DNA of 64,000 nucleotides from Mameliella sp. CS4 (GCF_019392335.1 NZ_JAHXRQ010000024.1:1-64000), one strand, 5' to 3'. Shown: positions 1-8,680, counted from the first letter of the stretch. Numbers and translations: made by a program. The notes: generated by a model from the letters alone, not told the origin.

Positions 1-14
1 TTTCGAGATGGTCA

Positions 15-42
15 TTCATGCTTCCTTTCCGTGAAGCATGAA
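15..42. repeat. Perfect 10-bp inverted repeat near left edge
   Basis: TTCATGCTTC (15-24) is repeated in inverse at 33-42 around an 8-base loop. It has no T tract, so it may be an operator or part of a leader rather than a terminator. A minus-strand gene could begin at about position 15-19 and leave the window, because an AAGGAAG-like ribosome site lies just upstream on that strand, but only a few codons are visible. Confidence 0.5.
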
Positions 43-178
43 CCGGATCAGTCATACACAGAAGACCTGACACTCTCGCCTAATCTTTCTCGTCAGAGAG
101 GGGCAGGAACGATCTTACATACCGCTTGCCTGGGCACTGAGTGCTCGGCATGAAGGTTGGGAGTCACTCACACGATCT

Positions 179-784
179 ATGAATTCAGGAAACGCCCGTG
201 CGATGGCTGAAAGAGCCGGGCTCACCCGGATTTCCAGGGACGATCCCAAGCATGAACTGTTCTGGGAGGAGTCTGTTGCAGAATGTGTCGAACTTGCAAG
301 ACGTATATTGAAGCCACACCAGCAAAAGTTTTCCAAACATCTTGGGCGACCCAGACAGAGAGAAGACAACGATTACTATCTCCTGTCTTTGTCGACCGAC
401 TCGAGCTCAAATATCGCGGTGACGCCGGAGGAAGCCTTTTTGCAGCCCTGTTTCGAGGGCGCGCCGCACCAAGTCACGACAAATCGCTACGAACGAAAAG
501 CAAAGCTGCGAGAAGATTTCATGGCCTTCTTCCGCTCAAAAGACGCCGGCAGACTGCTTTGCCAAGCCTGCTATCATGATTTCGAAGCAGCTTATGGCGC
601 GATTGGTGGAGGTTTCATTCACATCCACCACAAGCACCCACTTGGCAACAAGCAGGCAGAGCACGAAGTGGACCCGACTCGTGATCTCGTCCCGGTCTGT
701 CCAAACTGCCACGCGATGATCCATCGCGGGGGACAGAACCGCTCGATCGCCGAAATTCGCAAGTTGCTGGGGAAGGTCGAGTGA
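179..784 (+). CDS. HNH endonuclease family protein
   Basis: 201 aa. The C-terminal half carries a zinc-stabilised HNH nuclease fold: CxxC at 128-131, the HIHH motif at 148-151, then VCPNCHAMIH at about 173-182, supplying the second CxxC and the N and H residues of the HNH triad. A 'TTNRYERK' segment at about 100-107 precedes the domain, as in McrA/HNH proteins of phage-defence and modification-dependent restriction type. The N-terminal 90 residues match nothing I recognise. The gene stands alone, with no methylase beside it. Its base composition is visibly lower in GC than the flanking genes, which suggests transfer. The start is the first ATG of the frame and has no strong ribosome site; a start at residue 9 is possible. 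The biological role is not shown by the sequence. Confidence 0.75.
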   Translation: MNSGNARAMAERAGLTRISRDDPKHELFWEESVAECVELARRILKPHQQKFSKHLGRPRQREDNDYYLLSLSTDSSSNIAVTPEEAFLQPCFEGAPHQVTTNRYERKAKLREDFMAFFRSKDAGRLLCQACYHDFEAAYGAIGGGFIHIHHKHPLGNKQAEHEVDPTRDLVPVCPNCHAMIHRGGQNRSIAEIRKLLGKVE

Positions 785-792
785 GAAACGTA

Positions 793-808
793 GGGTGGGT
801 ATCCACCC
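793..808. terminator. Short hairpin after the HNH gene
   Basis: GGGTGG (793-798) pairs with CCACCC (803-808) over a GTAT loop, nine bases past the HNH stop codon. There is no T tract, so termination is only possible. Confidence 0.35.
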
Positions 809-967
809 CACCTATCCATCGTCCTGATGCACTTGGTGTCCACTAAAGGTCGGAAGCCCCTCACCCGAGCACGCACACGCCCCTGAGGGCCACTTCCCGA
901 ACAAATCCCAAAGTGTCCTCCAGAACCCCCTGACTTCATCGCCCCGCCAACCACGTCCACACGTCCC

Positions 968-1282
968 TCAATCCAGCTCCGTCCAGGGCCAGGGCTTCAC
1001 CTCGCTCGCCCCGGTCTGATAGCGCGCCGCCTTGGCCATCCAGATCCCCAGGTCCGTGCCGAATTCCGCCAGCCTTTCGTTCGGCTCGTGCTTGTTGACC
1101 AGCAGGATGATCGCCTGCACCACGGTCGCCACCGTCAGCACCGTCTGCGCCAGGCTCAGCATCACCCAGATCAGCACCATGTAAAGCAGCCGCATCCCCA
1201 TCGGCTCCGTCTCGACCTCTGGTTGCTCTCCGTGCAACCGCCCCTCGATCCTGTCGTCGTCGTTCGCGTCGTCGTTCGCCAT
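968..1282 (-). CDS. DUF4389 domain-containing inner-membrane protein
   Basis: 104 aa from the ATG at 1282; the frame is open further upstream, but the acidic start 'MANDDANDDD' resembles family members. The body (about residues 28-95) has one or two hydrophobic segments and the conserved tail with 'FGTDLGIWMAKAARYQTG' and 'KPWPW', typical of DUF4389 proteins. Members are small membrane proteins of unknown function. It is a single gene between the HNH gene and a divergent dipeptidase, with no visible operon partner. Confidence 0.75.
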   Translation of the reverse strand: MANDDANDDDRIEGRLHGEQPEVETEPMGMRLLYMVLIWVMLSLAQTVLTVATVVQAIILLVNKHEPNERLAEFGTDLGIWMAKAARYQTGASEVKPWPWTELD

Positions 1283-1395
1283 GACACCCCCACTGTACCG
1301 GCACGTTGCGCAAAGCCTAACCACGCCGCGCCCTGCCGCCAAGGGACAAGGATCACCCTTGCCAAACCCGCCGCCCATCGGGTCAGATCGCGGCC

Positions 1396-2478
1396 ATGTC
1401 CCAGCCCGAAAGCCCGCACATGCCAATCCCCTTTTTCGACGGCCACAATGATTTCCTCTTGCGGCTGATGAAATCCCCCGCGCCCAGAGAGGACACCTGG
1501 CTGGGCACCTCAGCCGGGCACATGGACCTCACCCGCATGAAACAGGCCGGGTTCGCGGGCGGTCTCTTCGCGATCTTCGTGCCGCCGGTGCCGGATGGAT
1601 CGCCGCCGCCGGACTTCAGGAAACTCATGGCCGAGCCGCCCTATGCGCTGCCCCTGCCCGCCCTGATGGACGACAAGACCGCCCAACCCACGGCGCTGGA
1701 GATGGCGGGCCTGCTGCACTGGATGGCGCGTGCCGCGCCCGATGACTTTGCCCTGTGCCGCGACACGCAGGAGATCCGCGTGGCAATGGACAGTGGCCAC
1801 ATCGCCGGCGTCATGCACATGGAGGGCGCCGAGGCCATCGGGCCCGATCTCGACGCGCTGTATCTCTTTCACGACATGGGGCTGCGCTCGCTGGGCCCGG
1901 TGTGGAGCCGCCCGACCATCTTTGGCCACGGGGTGCCGATGGCCTTTCCCGGCACGCCGGACACGGGCCCCGGCCTGACCGAAAGGGGTCGCGACCTGAT
2001 CCGGCTCTGCAACGAGTTGAGCATCCTGATCGACCTGTCGCACATGAACGAGGCCGGGTTCGACGACATCGCCCGCCTGTCGACCGCGCCGCTGGTGGCC
2101 ACGCATTCCAACGCCCACGCGCTCTGCGCCTCGCCCCGCAACCTGACAGACCGGCAGTTGCACGCGATCCGCGATACCGGCGGCATGGTGGGCTTCAACT
2201 ATGCCACATTCTACATCAACGCCGATGGCAGCGCCGATCCCGGTACGCCTTGGGACATGATGCTGCGTCACCTGGACCACCTGATCAACACGCTGGGCGA
2301 GGATCACGTCGGGCTGGGGTCGGATTTCGACGGATGTGTCCTGCCCGACCTGATCGGCGACGTCACCGGCGTGCCCAAGCTCCTCAGTGCCATGTCGGCA
2401 CATGGCTACGACGACGCCCTGCTCGCCAAGCTGGCCCGAGACAACTGGCTGGCCTGCCTGGAGCGGACCATAGGCTGA
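1396..2478 (+). CDS. Membrane dipeptidase family (peptidase M19)
   Basis: 360 aa metallo-dipeptidase of the renal dipeptidase family, a TIM-barrel amidohydrolase that cleaves dipeptides and often accepts D-amino acids at the second position. Visible family motifs are FDGHND near the N terminus (first metal ligands), HMEGAE at about 139-144 (bridging Glu), DLSHMNEAGF and THSNAHALC (metal-binding histidines), RNLTD and GLGSDFDG near the C terminus (active-site Asp). There is no signal peptide, so a cytoplasmic enzyme is likely. Start at 1396 is the first ATG; an internal Met at residue 9 lies just before the fold. It is convergent with the downstream zinc-finger gene, with the stop codons almost touching. 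Confidence 0.9.
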   Translation: MSQPESPHMPIPFFDGHNDFLLRLMKSPAPREDTWLGTSAGHMDLTRMKQAGFAGGLFAIFVPPVPDGSPPPDFRKLMAEPPYALPLPALMDDKTAQPTALEMAGLLHWMARAAPDDFALCRDTQEIRVAMDSGHIAGVMHMEGAEAIGPDLDALYLFHDMGLRSLGPVWSRPTIFGHGVPMAFPGTPDTGPGLTERGRDLIRLCNELSILIDLSHMNEAGFDDIARLSTAPLVATHSNAHALCASPRNLTDRQLHAIRDTGGMVGFNYATFYINADGSADPGTPWDMMLRHLDHLINTLGEDHVGLGSDFDGCVLPDLIGDVTGVPKLLSAMSAHGYDDALLAKLARDNWLACLERTIG

Positions 2479-2479
2479 C

Positions 2480-2749
2480 TCACTTCAGTTGGCTGTCTTT
2501 CGAGCCGCGCCGGTTGATGCCCCCACGCTGTGCCGACCGGTCGTCGCGTTCGCTGGCACAGTCGATGCACAGCTTGACGCCCGGGATCGCGAGGCGGCGC
2601 TTTTCGGGGATCTCCTCGCCGCAGTCGGCGCATTCCTTCAGGCTTTCGCCCTGCGGTCCGCGGCGCTGCTTCATGCGTTCCAGTTCCTCGGCGATGCTGG
2701 CCTCGATCTGTTCACTGACCGCGCCGTCCCGGCTCCATCCACCTGCCAT
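2480..2749 (-). CDS. DksA/TraR-type C4 zinc finger protein
   Basis: 89 aa. Four cysteines at 40, 43, 61 and 64 (CADC...CIDC) form the zinc finger of DksA/TraR proteins, preceded by a short helical acidic segment. It is much shorter than DksA (about 150 aa) and lacks the long coiled coil that reaches into the RNA polymerase secondary channel, so it resembles the small TraR/YbiI group. An AGGTGTGA ribosome site precedes the ATG at 2749. Whether it acts on RNA polymerase cannot be told from the sequence. Confidence 0.85.
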   Translation of the reverse strand: MAGGWSRDGAVSEQIEASIAEELERMKQRRGPQGESLKECADCGEEIPEKRRLAIPGVKLCIDCASERDDRSAQRGGINRRGSKDSQLK

Positions 2750-2892
2750 GTCACACCTCTTTGCCGCCAAAGGCCCCATCGCATCAATCCAGCACAAAAG
2801 CCCCGACCGGCGCAAGACGGGGATGCGGTGTCGATCACGGCCTTGACCGCCCCGCCCCTGCGCTATCTCCAGTGCAAAAGGAGTGCCCCGTA

Positions 2893-3411
2893 ATGATCCG
2901 CCTCGCCGCCCTGATCCTGTCCGCCGTCCTCACCCTGCCCGCCTGGGCCGCCCAGGGCTTTACCTTTGCCAGTATCGACGGTGGCACCCTGTCGATGGAC
3001 GATTGGCAAAACCGTCCCGTACTGGTGGTCAACACCGCCTCGCGCTGTGGGTTTACCCCGCAATACGATGGTTTGCAGGCGCTCTATGACCGCTATCGCG
3101 ACCAAGGCCTGATCGTCCTGGCCGTGCCCTCGGACGACTTCCGGCAGGAGCTGTCCTCGGCAGAAAAGGTCAAGGAGTTCTGCGAGGTGACCTTCGGCCT
3201 CGACATGCCGATGACAGACATCACCCATGTGCGGGGCGCGCAGGCACATCCCTTCTACCGCTGGATCGCGGATCAGACCGGGTTCAGCCCCGCCTGGAAT
3301 TTCAACAAGATCCTGATCGGCGCCGATGGCACGGTCCGCGCCACCTTTGGGTCGACGACCCGACCGATGTCGGCAAAGATGACACGCGCCATCGAAGAGG
3401 CGCTGAAATGA
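2893..3411 (+). CDS. Glutathione peroxidase, exported
   Basis: 172 aa thiol peroxidase of the glutathione peroxidase family that reduces peroxides. An N-terminal signal peptide (about residues 1-20, hydrophobic core ending AWAAQ) suggests a periplasmic location. The active-site block VNTASRCGFT contains Cys52 as peroxidatic residue (a Cys type, not selenocysteine), and WNFNKILIG near residue 137 carries the conserved Trp and Asn. The start at 2893 is set by an AAAGGAG ribosome site and the signal peptide; the frame is open further upstream. A hairpin terminator follows. Confidence 0.9.
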   Translation: MIRLAALILSAVLTLPAWAAQGFTFASIDGGTLSMDDWQNRPVLVVNTASRCGFTPQYDGLQALYDRYRDQGLIVLAVPSDDFRQELSSAEKVKEFCEVTFGLDMPMTDITHVRGAQAHPFYRWIADQTGFSPAWNFNKILIGADGTVRATFGSTTRPMSAKMTRAIEEALK

Positions 3412-3415
3412 AACA

Positions 3416-3438
3416 CGCCCCGGCCATCGACCGGGGCG
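3416..3438. terminator. Bidirectional hairpin between gpx and ydcH-like gene
   Basis: CGCCCCGG (3416-3423) and CCGGGGCG (3431-3438) form a perfect 8-bp stem with a 7-base loop between two convergent genes. T-rich sequence follows on both sides. Confidence 0.7.
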
Positions 3439-3468
3439 CATCTATTCTAGCAAGGCCAAGCCCGGGGA

Positions 3469-3705
3469 TCAGGCGCTCAGCAGCGCGTAGATCTCGTCCT
3501 TGAGAGCGGCGCGTTGCTTGCGCAGCTGCTCCTCCGCCAGTTGCTCCATCGGTTCGATGTTGGTTTCGGCCCGGTGCACCTGACGATTGACCTCGTGGTA
3601 CTCATCCGCAAGCTTGGCAAAATGCGCGTTGGACTGTTTCAGCGCGTGCATCTTGTCGGCAAGCTCCGGAAATTCCTCCGTCAGTTCATGCGGCGTGTGG
3701 GACAT
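3469..3705 (-). CDS. YdcH family protein (DUF465)
   Basis: 78 aa, almost entirely helical and charged. The opening 'SHTPHELTEEFPELADKMHALK' pattern, the central 'FAKLADEYHEVNRQVHRAET' region and the closing 'LRKQRAALKDEIYALL' are typical of the YdcH/DUF465 family of small coiled-coil proteins of unknown function. An AAAGGAGA ribosome site fixes the start at 3705. It is convergent with the peroxidase gene and downstream of the thermonuclease gene on the same strand, about 110 bases away. Confidence 0.85.
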   Translation of the reverse strand: MSHTPHELTEEFPELADKMHALKQSNAHFAKLADEYHEVNRQVHRAETNIEPMEQLAEEQLRKQRAALKDEIYALLSA

Positions 3706-3815
3706 TGGCGTCTCCTTTATTTGTGTCCGACCACCAAGTTGCACAGCCAGCGGGCACAAACTTTGACGCGGATCAAACCTGATCGCCGCATGCGCTTTTT
3801 ACCGACGCACCCCTG

Positions 3816-4487
3816 TCAGCGCAGCGCCCGGCGCCAGCCAGCGGCCTGGGCTTCCTGCTCGGAGCAGAACCAGCGTTCGCCCTTGTCCATGCTTATCCTC
3901 GTGGCCTCGTACCAGGACTGCCCGGGGACATGATAGATCCGCGCCCCGGCGTTGGACGAGATGTTGCCCTTGATCGTGCAGCCTTCGGGCGCAGAGGCCA
4001 GCCGCTGGGCAGAGTGGCCCCTGCGGGTATCGGCGCGGAAGGCGGCGGGGGATTTCACGCCCGTCGCATGCAGCCCGGCCTTGCGCCGCGCAGCAATCCG
4101 TTCCTGTGGCACATAGGCTTCGGAATACCGCTCATAGGCAAAGGCAAGACCGCTTTCCACCAGCGTTTCGCCAAGATCCTTGCCATCGACCCGGCAGCGC
4201 GCCACGACGCGGCCATAGCGATCGCGGTCCACCTCGACGCAGGCGGCGATGCGGCCTTGGTAGCGGGCGCGGACCTCGCCGCTGACCCAGGAGCCGCAGC
4301 CCCACATCGGTGCCCCACCTCCGCCGCATCTCTGGCCGTTCTCGGGCGCGTCGATGCCGTGCAGGCGAATACTGGTCTGGCCGATGGCAACCGTGTCGCC
4401 GTCGATCACCCGCAACGGGCCGCTGAGATCGGCAGAGGCGGCAGTTGCGGAAGCCACAAGAACAAGAGCGAAACAAAATCTTAACAT
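3816..4487 (-). CDS. Secreted thermonuclease-like (SNase) protein
   Basis: 223 aa. A signal peptide (residues 1-19) precedes an SNase OB-fold: VIDGDTV at 27-33, RLHGIDAPE with the catalytic Arg41 and Glu49, and DRYGRVVA with Arg93, matching the three catalytic residues of staphylococcal nuclease. The C-terminal 55 residues ('GNISSNAGARIYHVPGQ' to 'FCSEQEAQAAGWRR') form the excalibur-like tail seen in many proteobacterial thermonuclease homologues. It likely degrades nucleic acid in the periplasm or outside the cell. It starts with a clear ATG; upstream lies AT-rich DNA with several TTAAC motifs. Confidence 0.88.
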   Translation of the reverse strand: MLRFCFALVLVASATAASADLSGPLRVIDGDTVAIGQTSIRLHGIDAPENGQRCGGGGAPMWGCGSWVSGEVRARYQGRIAACVEVDRDRYGRVVARCRVDGKDLGETLVESGLAFAYERYSEAYVPQERIAARRKAGLHATGVKSPAAFRADTRRGHSAQRLASAPEGCTIKGNISSNAGARIYHVPGQSWYEATRISMDKGERWFCSEQEAQAAGWRRALR

Positions 4488-4571
4488 TCCGTTAAGATCG
4501 GCACGCTCCTGTCCTGTTTCAAGCCAAAAGTTAACGAAAGGTTAACCGCGGATGAGGGCGGTTAACATGTC

Positions 4572-6224
4572 CTAACGCTGCGCGCTCTCCCAGTCCGGGT
4601 GCACCCAGGGCTGCGCGTTGTCCGGTGGCAGGCGGCGGCCCAGCACATGGTCGGCGATCTTTTCGCCCACCATGATCGAGGGCGCATTGAGATTGCCGTT
4701 GGTGATGCGCGGAAAGATCGAACTGTCCGCCACCCTTAGCCCCTCCACCCCGATCACACGGCCTTCGGGATCGACCACGGCGCGCGGATCGTCGGCCCGG
4801 CCCATGCGGCAGGTGCCGCAGGGATGATAGGCACTTTCCGCATGTTCACGGATCACCGCGTCAAGATCCTCGTCCGTCTCGGCCCCGGTGCCCGGCTGCA
4901 GTTCCTTGCCACGATAGGGGGCAAAGGCCTCTTGTCCAAAGATTTCGCGCGTCAGGCGGATGCAGCGGCGGAAATCCTGCCAGTCTTCCTCCGTGCTCAT
5001 GTAGTTGAAGAAGATGCGCGGCGCGTCCTCGGGATCTTTTGACCGCAGCGTGACCTCCCCGCGCGAGGGCGAACGCATCGGCCCCACATGGGCCTGGAAC
5101 CCGTGCCCCTCGGGCGCCACCTGCCCGTCATAACGTACGGCTATGGGGAGGAAATGATACTGGATGTCCGGGTATGGCACGCCCGCCTGCGAGCGGATAA
5201 AGCCGCAGCTTTCGAACTGGTTCGAGGCCCCCGGCCCGCTGCGCGCGAACAGCCATTGCGCCCCGACCCAGGCCTTGCCCGCAAGGTTCCAGTATTTCGC
5301 AAGGCTCACCGGCTGCGTCGCCGACATCTGGATATAGAGCTCAAGATGGTCCTGCAGGTTCTGGCCCACGCCGGGCCGGTCTGCCCGCACCTCGATGCCC
5401 TGATCCGCCAGCTGCGCCGCAGGTCCGATCCCCGACAGCATGAGCAGCTTTGGTGAGTTGATGGCGCTGGCCGCAAGGATCACCTCGGCCCGCGCGCGGA
5501 TCACCTCAACCTTGCCGCCGCGCGTGACCTCGACCCCCGTGGCGCGCCCCTCATCGAACACCACGCGACGGGCCAGCGCGCGCACCAGCTCCGCCCCTTG
5601 TTTCAGCGCAGGCCGCAAATAGGCTTTGGCCGCCGACCAGCGTTCGCCCTGCCAGACGGTCATGTCGAAAGCGCCGAACCCCTCTTGCTGCTCGCCGTTG
5701 TAATCGCCGGTGACAGGATAGCCCGCCTGCCGTCCGGCCTCGACAAAGGCTTGCACCAGCGGGTTGTCCCGCTGCCCGCGCGTGACATGCAGCGGCCCCC
5801 CCTGTCCGCGCCAGGCCGGATCACCGCCATGCCCGCCGTCGTGCCAATCCTCCATGCGCTTGAAATAGGGCAGCACATCCGCATAGCCCCAGCCATCACA
5901 GCCTTCGTCGCGCCAATGGTCATAGTCCAGCGCGTGACCGCGCACGTAGATCATGCCGTTGATGCTCGACGATCCGCCGATCACCTTGCCGCGCGGACAG
6001 ACCAGCCGCCGCCCGCCCAGGTGCGGCTCCGGCTCTGTCTGGTAGCCCCAGTCATAACGCGCCATGTTCATCGGGTAGCTGAGCGCCCCCGGCATGTTGA
6101 TGAAAGGCCCCCAGTCGCTGCCGCCGTGTTCGATGACGATCACCGACTTGCCCGCCTCTGTCAGCCGCCCCGCCACGGCACATCCGCCAGACCCGGCGCC
6201 GACGATCACGTAATCCGCTTCCAT
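4572..6224 (-). CDS. betA: Choline dehydrogenase (GMC oxidoreductase)
   Basis: 550 aa flavoprotein that oxidises choline to betaine aldehyde and can continue to glycine betaine. The FAD-binding IVGAGSGG is at residues 7-14, the GMC signatures are GKVIGGSSSINGM (about 79-91) and the 'ASAINSPKLLMLSGIGP' block, and the active-site 'SAYHPCGTCRMG' lies near the C terminus. The start at 6224 is chosen because GTGAGGGA precedes it and residue 1 directly abuts the FAD motif. It is the third gene of the bet operon, separated from betC by about 250 bases, so it may also have its own promoter. No betB lies beside it. Confidence 0.93.
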   Translation of the reverse strand: MEADYVIVGAGSGGCAVAGRLTEAGKSVIVIEHGGSDWGPFINMPGALSYPMNMARYDWGYQTEPEPHLGGRRLVCPRGKVIGGSSSINGMIYVRGHALDYDHWRDEGCDGWGYADVLPYFKRMEDWHDGGHGGDPAWRGQGGPLHVTRGQRDNPLVQAFVEAGRQAGYPVTGDYNGEQQEGFGAFDMTVWQGERWSAAKAYLRPALKQGAELVRALARRVVFDEGRATGVEVTRGGKVEVIRARAEVILAASAINSPKLLMLSGIGPAAQLADQGIEVRADRPGVGQNLQDHLELYIQMSATQPVSLAKYWNLAGKAWVGAQWLFARSGPGASNQFESCGFIRSQAGVPYPDIQYHFLPIAVRYDGQVAPEGHGFQAHVGPMRSPSRGEVTLRSKDPEDAPRIFFNYMSTEEDWQDFRRCIRLTREIFGQEAFAPYRGKELQPGTGAETDEDLDAVIREHAESAYHPCGTCRMGRADDPRAVVDPEGRVIGVEGLRVADSSIFPRITNGNLNAPSIMVGEKIADHVLGRRLPPDNAQPWVHPDWESAQR

Positions 6225-6472
6225 ATCCCTCACCGCTGGTGATTTTGCAGGGGACAGGTGCGCGGCGCCCACTGGACAGACGCACCGCCCCTCCCCTTAT
6301 TCCGGAACGCCCGCCACTGGCCGGCACATGTCTTTCGCCGCATGACCGCGCGCGCGGTCCATGAGCGACCTCTCGAAAGTCCGACCCGATGCATGAGACG
6401 CGTTTTCCCTCTGGCGGGCCGCAGGCCGACAGGCGTGCCGGCCTGACCTTCCCGACGGGAGGACAGGCGACA

Positions 6473-7981
6473 TCACGCCCCCCTTGGAAAGCGTTTGCTG
6501 TCTTCCAGCACGTTCAGGTCCATGTGGTTGCGCATGTAGCGTTCGCTGGCTTTTTGCAGCGGCTGGAAATCCCAGGGGTAGTAGCCGCCCTGCCGCAGCG
6601 CCTCGTAGACCACCCAACGCCGCGCCTGGCTTTGCCGCACCTCGGCGTCAAAGCGCCCGAGGTCCCAGCGCCGCGCCGCCGCCGTGCGGAATTCCTCCAT
6701 GATCTCTGCCTGTTCCGGTGCCCCTGCCAGGTTCACCAGTTCATGCGGATCGGCCTCCAGGTCGAACAGTTGCTCGGGGTCCAGCGTGCAATCGGTGTAT
6801 TTCCACTTGCCCCGCCGCAGGCAGACCAGCGGCGCATAAGAGGCCTCGGCCGCGTATTCCATTGCCACCGGCGAGACACGTTCGCCGCCGCGCATCACCG
6901 GCACAAGGCTCTCGCCCTCGGTCCAGGGCATGACCTCGGACATGTCCACGCCCGCCAGGTCACAAAGCGTCGGGCAGACGTCGATGTTCGACACCGGGGC
7001 CGCGACCTGCGCCCCCTCCATACCGGGGACAGAGATCATCATCGGCACCCGGGCCGAGCCTTCGTAGAAGCTCATCTTGAACCAAAGGCCCCGCTCACCC
7101 AGCATGTCGCCGTGATCGCTGACAAAGACCACGATAGCCTCTTGCCGCGTGTCCTCCAGCACCTGCAAAAGCTGCCCGATCTTCTCGTCCAGGTAAGAGA
7201 TATTGGCAAAATAGGCCTGCCGCGACCGGCGGATGTTCTCTTCGGTGATGTCGTAGCTGCGCCAGTCGTTGGCGTCGAAGATGCGTTTCGAATGCGGGTC
7301 GTGATCCTCGTAGTCCATTGCCGGGACCTGCGGCTGCAGGTGCTCGCAATCCTCGTAGAGATCCCAGAACCGCTTGCGCGCCACGTAAGGATCGTGCGGG
7401 TGGGTAAAGCTGACGGTCAGGCACCAGGGCCGGTCGTCATTGCCACGCGCTAGGTCATAGAGCTTGGCCGAGGCGTTGTAGGCAACCTCGTCATCGTATT
7501 CCATCTGGTTCGAGGTCTCGGCCACGCCCGCGCCCGTCACCGACCCCATGTTGTGATACCACCAGTCGATGCGCTCGCCCGGCTTGCGATAGTCCGGCGT
7601 CCAGCCGAAATCGGCGGGGTAGATGTCGGTGGTCAGCCGTTCCTCGAACCCGTGCAGCTGGTCGGGGCCGACAAAATGCATCTTGCCGCTGAGGCACGTC
7701 TGATAGCCCGCCCGGCGCAGGTGGTGCGCATAGGTGGGAATATCCGACGCGAACTCGGCCGCATTGTCGTAGACGCGGGTCATGCTGGGCAGTTGCCCGG
7801 ACATGAAACTGGCCCGCCCAGGCGCGCAAAGCGGGCTGGCGGTATAGGCGTTGGAAAACCGTACCGATCGCTCTGCCAGCGCGCGCAGGTTGGGCACATG
7901 CAGCCAGTCCGCCGGCCCATCGGGAAACAGGGTGCCGTTCAGCTGGTCGACCATCAGGATCAGGATATTCGGCTTGGTCAT
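6473..7981 (-). CDS. betC: Choline-sulfatase
   Basis: 502 aa sulfatase that hydrolyses choline-O-sulfate to choline and sulfate, feeding BetA. The sulfatase signature SPLCAPGRAS contains Cys52, expected to be converted to formylglycine (CxPxR type). The N-terminal 'ILILMVDQLNG' supplies the first metal Asp and 'GKMHF' contains the conserved Lys and His; 'VSDHGDMLGERGLW' holds the second metal-site residues. The C-terminal extension ending in 'YMRNHMDLNVLEDSKRFPRG' is typical of BetC. Its start overlaps the betI stop by four bases (ATGA), indicating translational coupling. Confidence 0.95.
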   Translation of the reverse strand: MTKPNILILMVDQLNGTLFPDGPADWLHVPNLRALAERSVRFSNAYTASPLCAPGRASFMSGQLPSMTRVYDNAAEFASDIPTYAHHLRRAGYQTCLSGKMHFVGPDQLHGFEERLTTDIYPADFGWTPDYRKPGERIDWWYHNMGSVTGAGVAETSNQMEYDDEVAYNASAKLYDLARGNDDRPWCLTVSFTHPHDPYVARKRFWDLYEDCEHLQPQVPAMDYEDHDPHSKRIFDANDWRSYDITEENIRRSRQAYFANISYLDEKIGQLLQVLEDTRQEAIVVFVSDHGDMLGERGLWFKMSFYEGSARVPMMISVPGMEGAQVAAPVSNIDVCPTLCDLAGVDMSEVMPWTEGESLVPVMRGGERVSPVAMEYAAEASYAPLVCLRRGKWKYTDCTLDPEQLFDLEADPHELVNLAGAPEQAEIMEEFRTAAARRWDLGRFDAEVRQSQARRWVVYEALRQGGYYPWDFQPLQKASERYMRNHMDLNVLEDSKRFPRGA

Positions 7982-8544
7982 CGGGTCCTCGTCAGGGCAT
8001 GGGCGATTTCGGTCACGTTCTGCGCGGCCCCCGCAACGCCGCGCCCGGACAGGGCCGCACGCAGGTAAACGCCGTCGATCAGCGCCGCGATACGTTCGGC
8101 CACCTGTTCCGGCTGGTCCGTCCGCCCGCGCAGGGCGTGCACCAGGTTCGAATGCAGGCGGCGCTGGTAGACCTGTAACAGGCGCGCGGCCTCGGGTTCG
8201 CGCAAGGCCAGGACGTAGAAGTTCAGCCAGGCGGACACGGTCTCGGGCCGGAAAAAGCTCTCGGCAAAATTGGCCGCGATCAGCGCCTCCAGCCGGCGGT
8301 CCGGCGGGGCCTTGGCCAGCGCGGCGCGCACTTCGCCGCCGTATTCGGTCAGAATATGGCGCATGGCGGCGAGGAAGATCTGCACCTTGCCGCCGAAATA
8401 GTGATGCGCCAGCGCGCTGGACATGCCCGCGCGCCGTGCAATGCGCGACACGGTCACGTCGAGGCTGCCGGCCTCGCCGACCTCGGCCACCGTCGCCGCC
8501 AAGAGCGCTGCGCGTCTTATGGGTTCCTGTCCGATCTTGGGCAT
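7978..8544 (-). CDS. betI: TetR-family choline-responsive repressor BetI
   Basis: 188 aa. The N-terminal TetR helix-turn-helix (about residues 8-55, 'RRAALLAATVAEVGEAGSLDVTVSRIARRAGMSSALAHHYFGGK') and the C-terminal 'WLNFYVLALREPEAARLLQVYQRRLHSNL' block match BetI, the repressor that releases the bet genes when choline is present. The start at 8544 follows the family's opening MPKIGQEPIRR. It is first gene of the betI-betC-betA operon. A palindromic operator sits 19 bases upstream of the start codon, so autoregulation is expected. Confidence 0.92.
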   Translation of the reverse strand: MPKIGQEPIRRAALLAATVAEVGEAGSLDVTVSRIARRAGMSSALAHHYFGGKVQIFLAAMRHILTEYGGEVRAALAKAPPDRRLEALIAANFAESFFRPETVSAWLNFYVLALREPEAARLLQVYQRRLHSNLVHALRGRTDQPEQVAERIAALIDGVYLRAALSGRGVAGAAQNVTEIAHALTRTR

Positions 8545-8562
8545 GGCGGCAGGATGGTTTTT

Positions 8563-8580
8563 ATTGACTGGCGAGTCAAT
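8563..8580. promoter_or_regulatory. Palindromic BetI operator
   Basis: ATTGACT-GGCG-AGTCAAT is a perfect 7+7 palindrome directly upstream of betI, with partial symmetry continuing on both sides. Its place and half-site (TGACT/AGTCA, as expected for a TetR dimer) make it the likely BetI binding site controlling the operon. Confidence 0.8.
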
Positions 8581-8622
8581 CAAGAATGCCCGCCATCCTT
8601 CCCCGTCTTCCGGCAACGAAAA

Positions 8623-8652
8623 CGGGCCGACCCCCGCAAGGGGTTCGGCCCG
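8623..8652 (-). terminator. Intrinsic terminator of the DUF1036 gene
   Basis: CGGGCCGA (8623-8630) pairs with TCGGCCCG (8645-8652); an inner CCCC/GGGG stem and GCAA-centred loop complete the hairpin. On the minus strand it is followed by TTTTCGTT, as in a Rho-independent terminator. Confidence 0.8.
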
Positions 8653-8680
8653 ATCCAAGCTGCGCCTTAGGTCGCCGGGG

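Noticed and set aside
1..19. Start of a minus-strand gene running off the left edge
   Set aside because: A plausible AAGGAAG site and ATG are present at about 15-19, but only five or six codons are visible, too few to support a feature.
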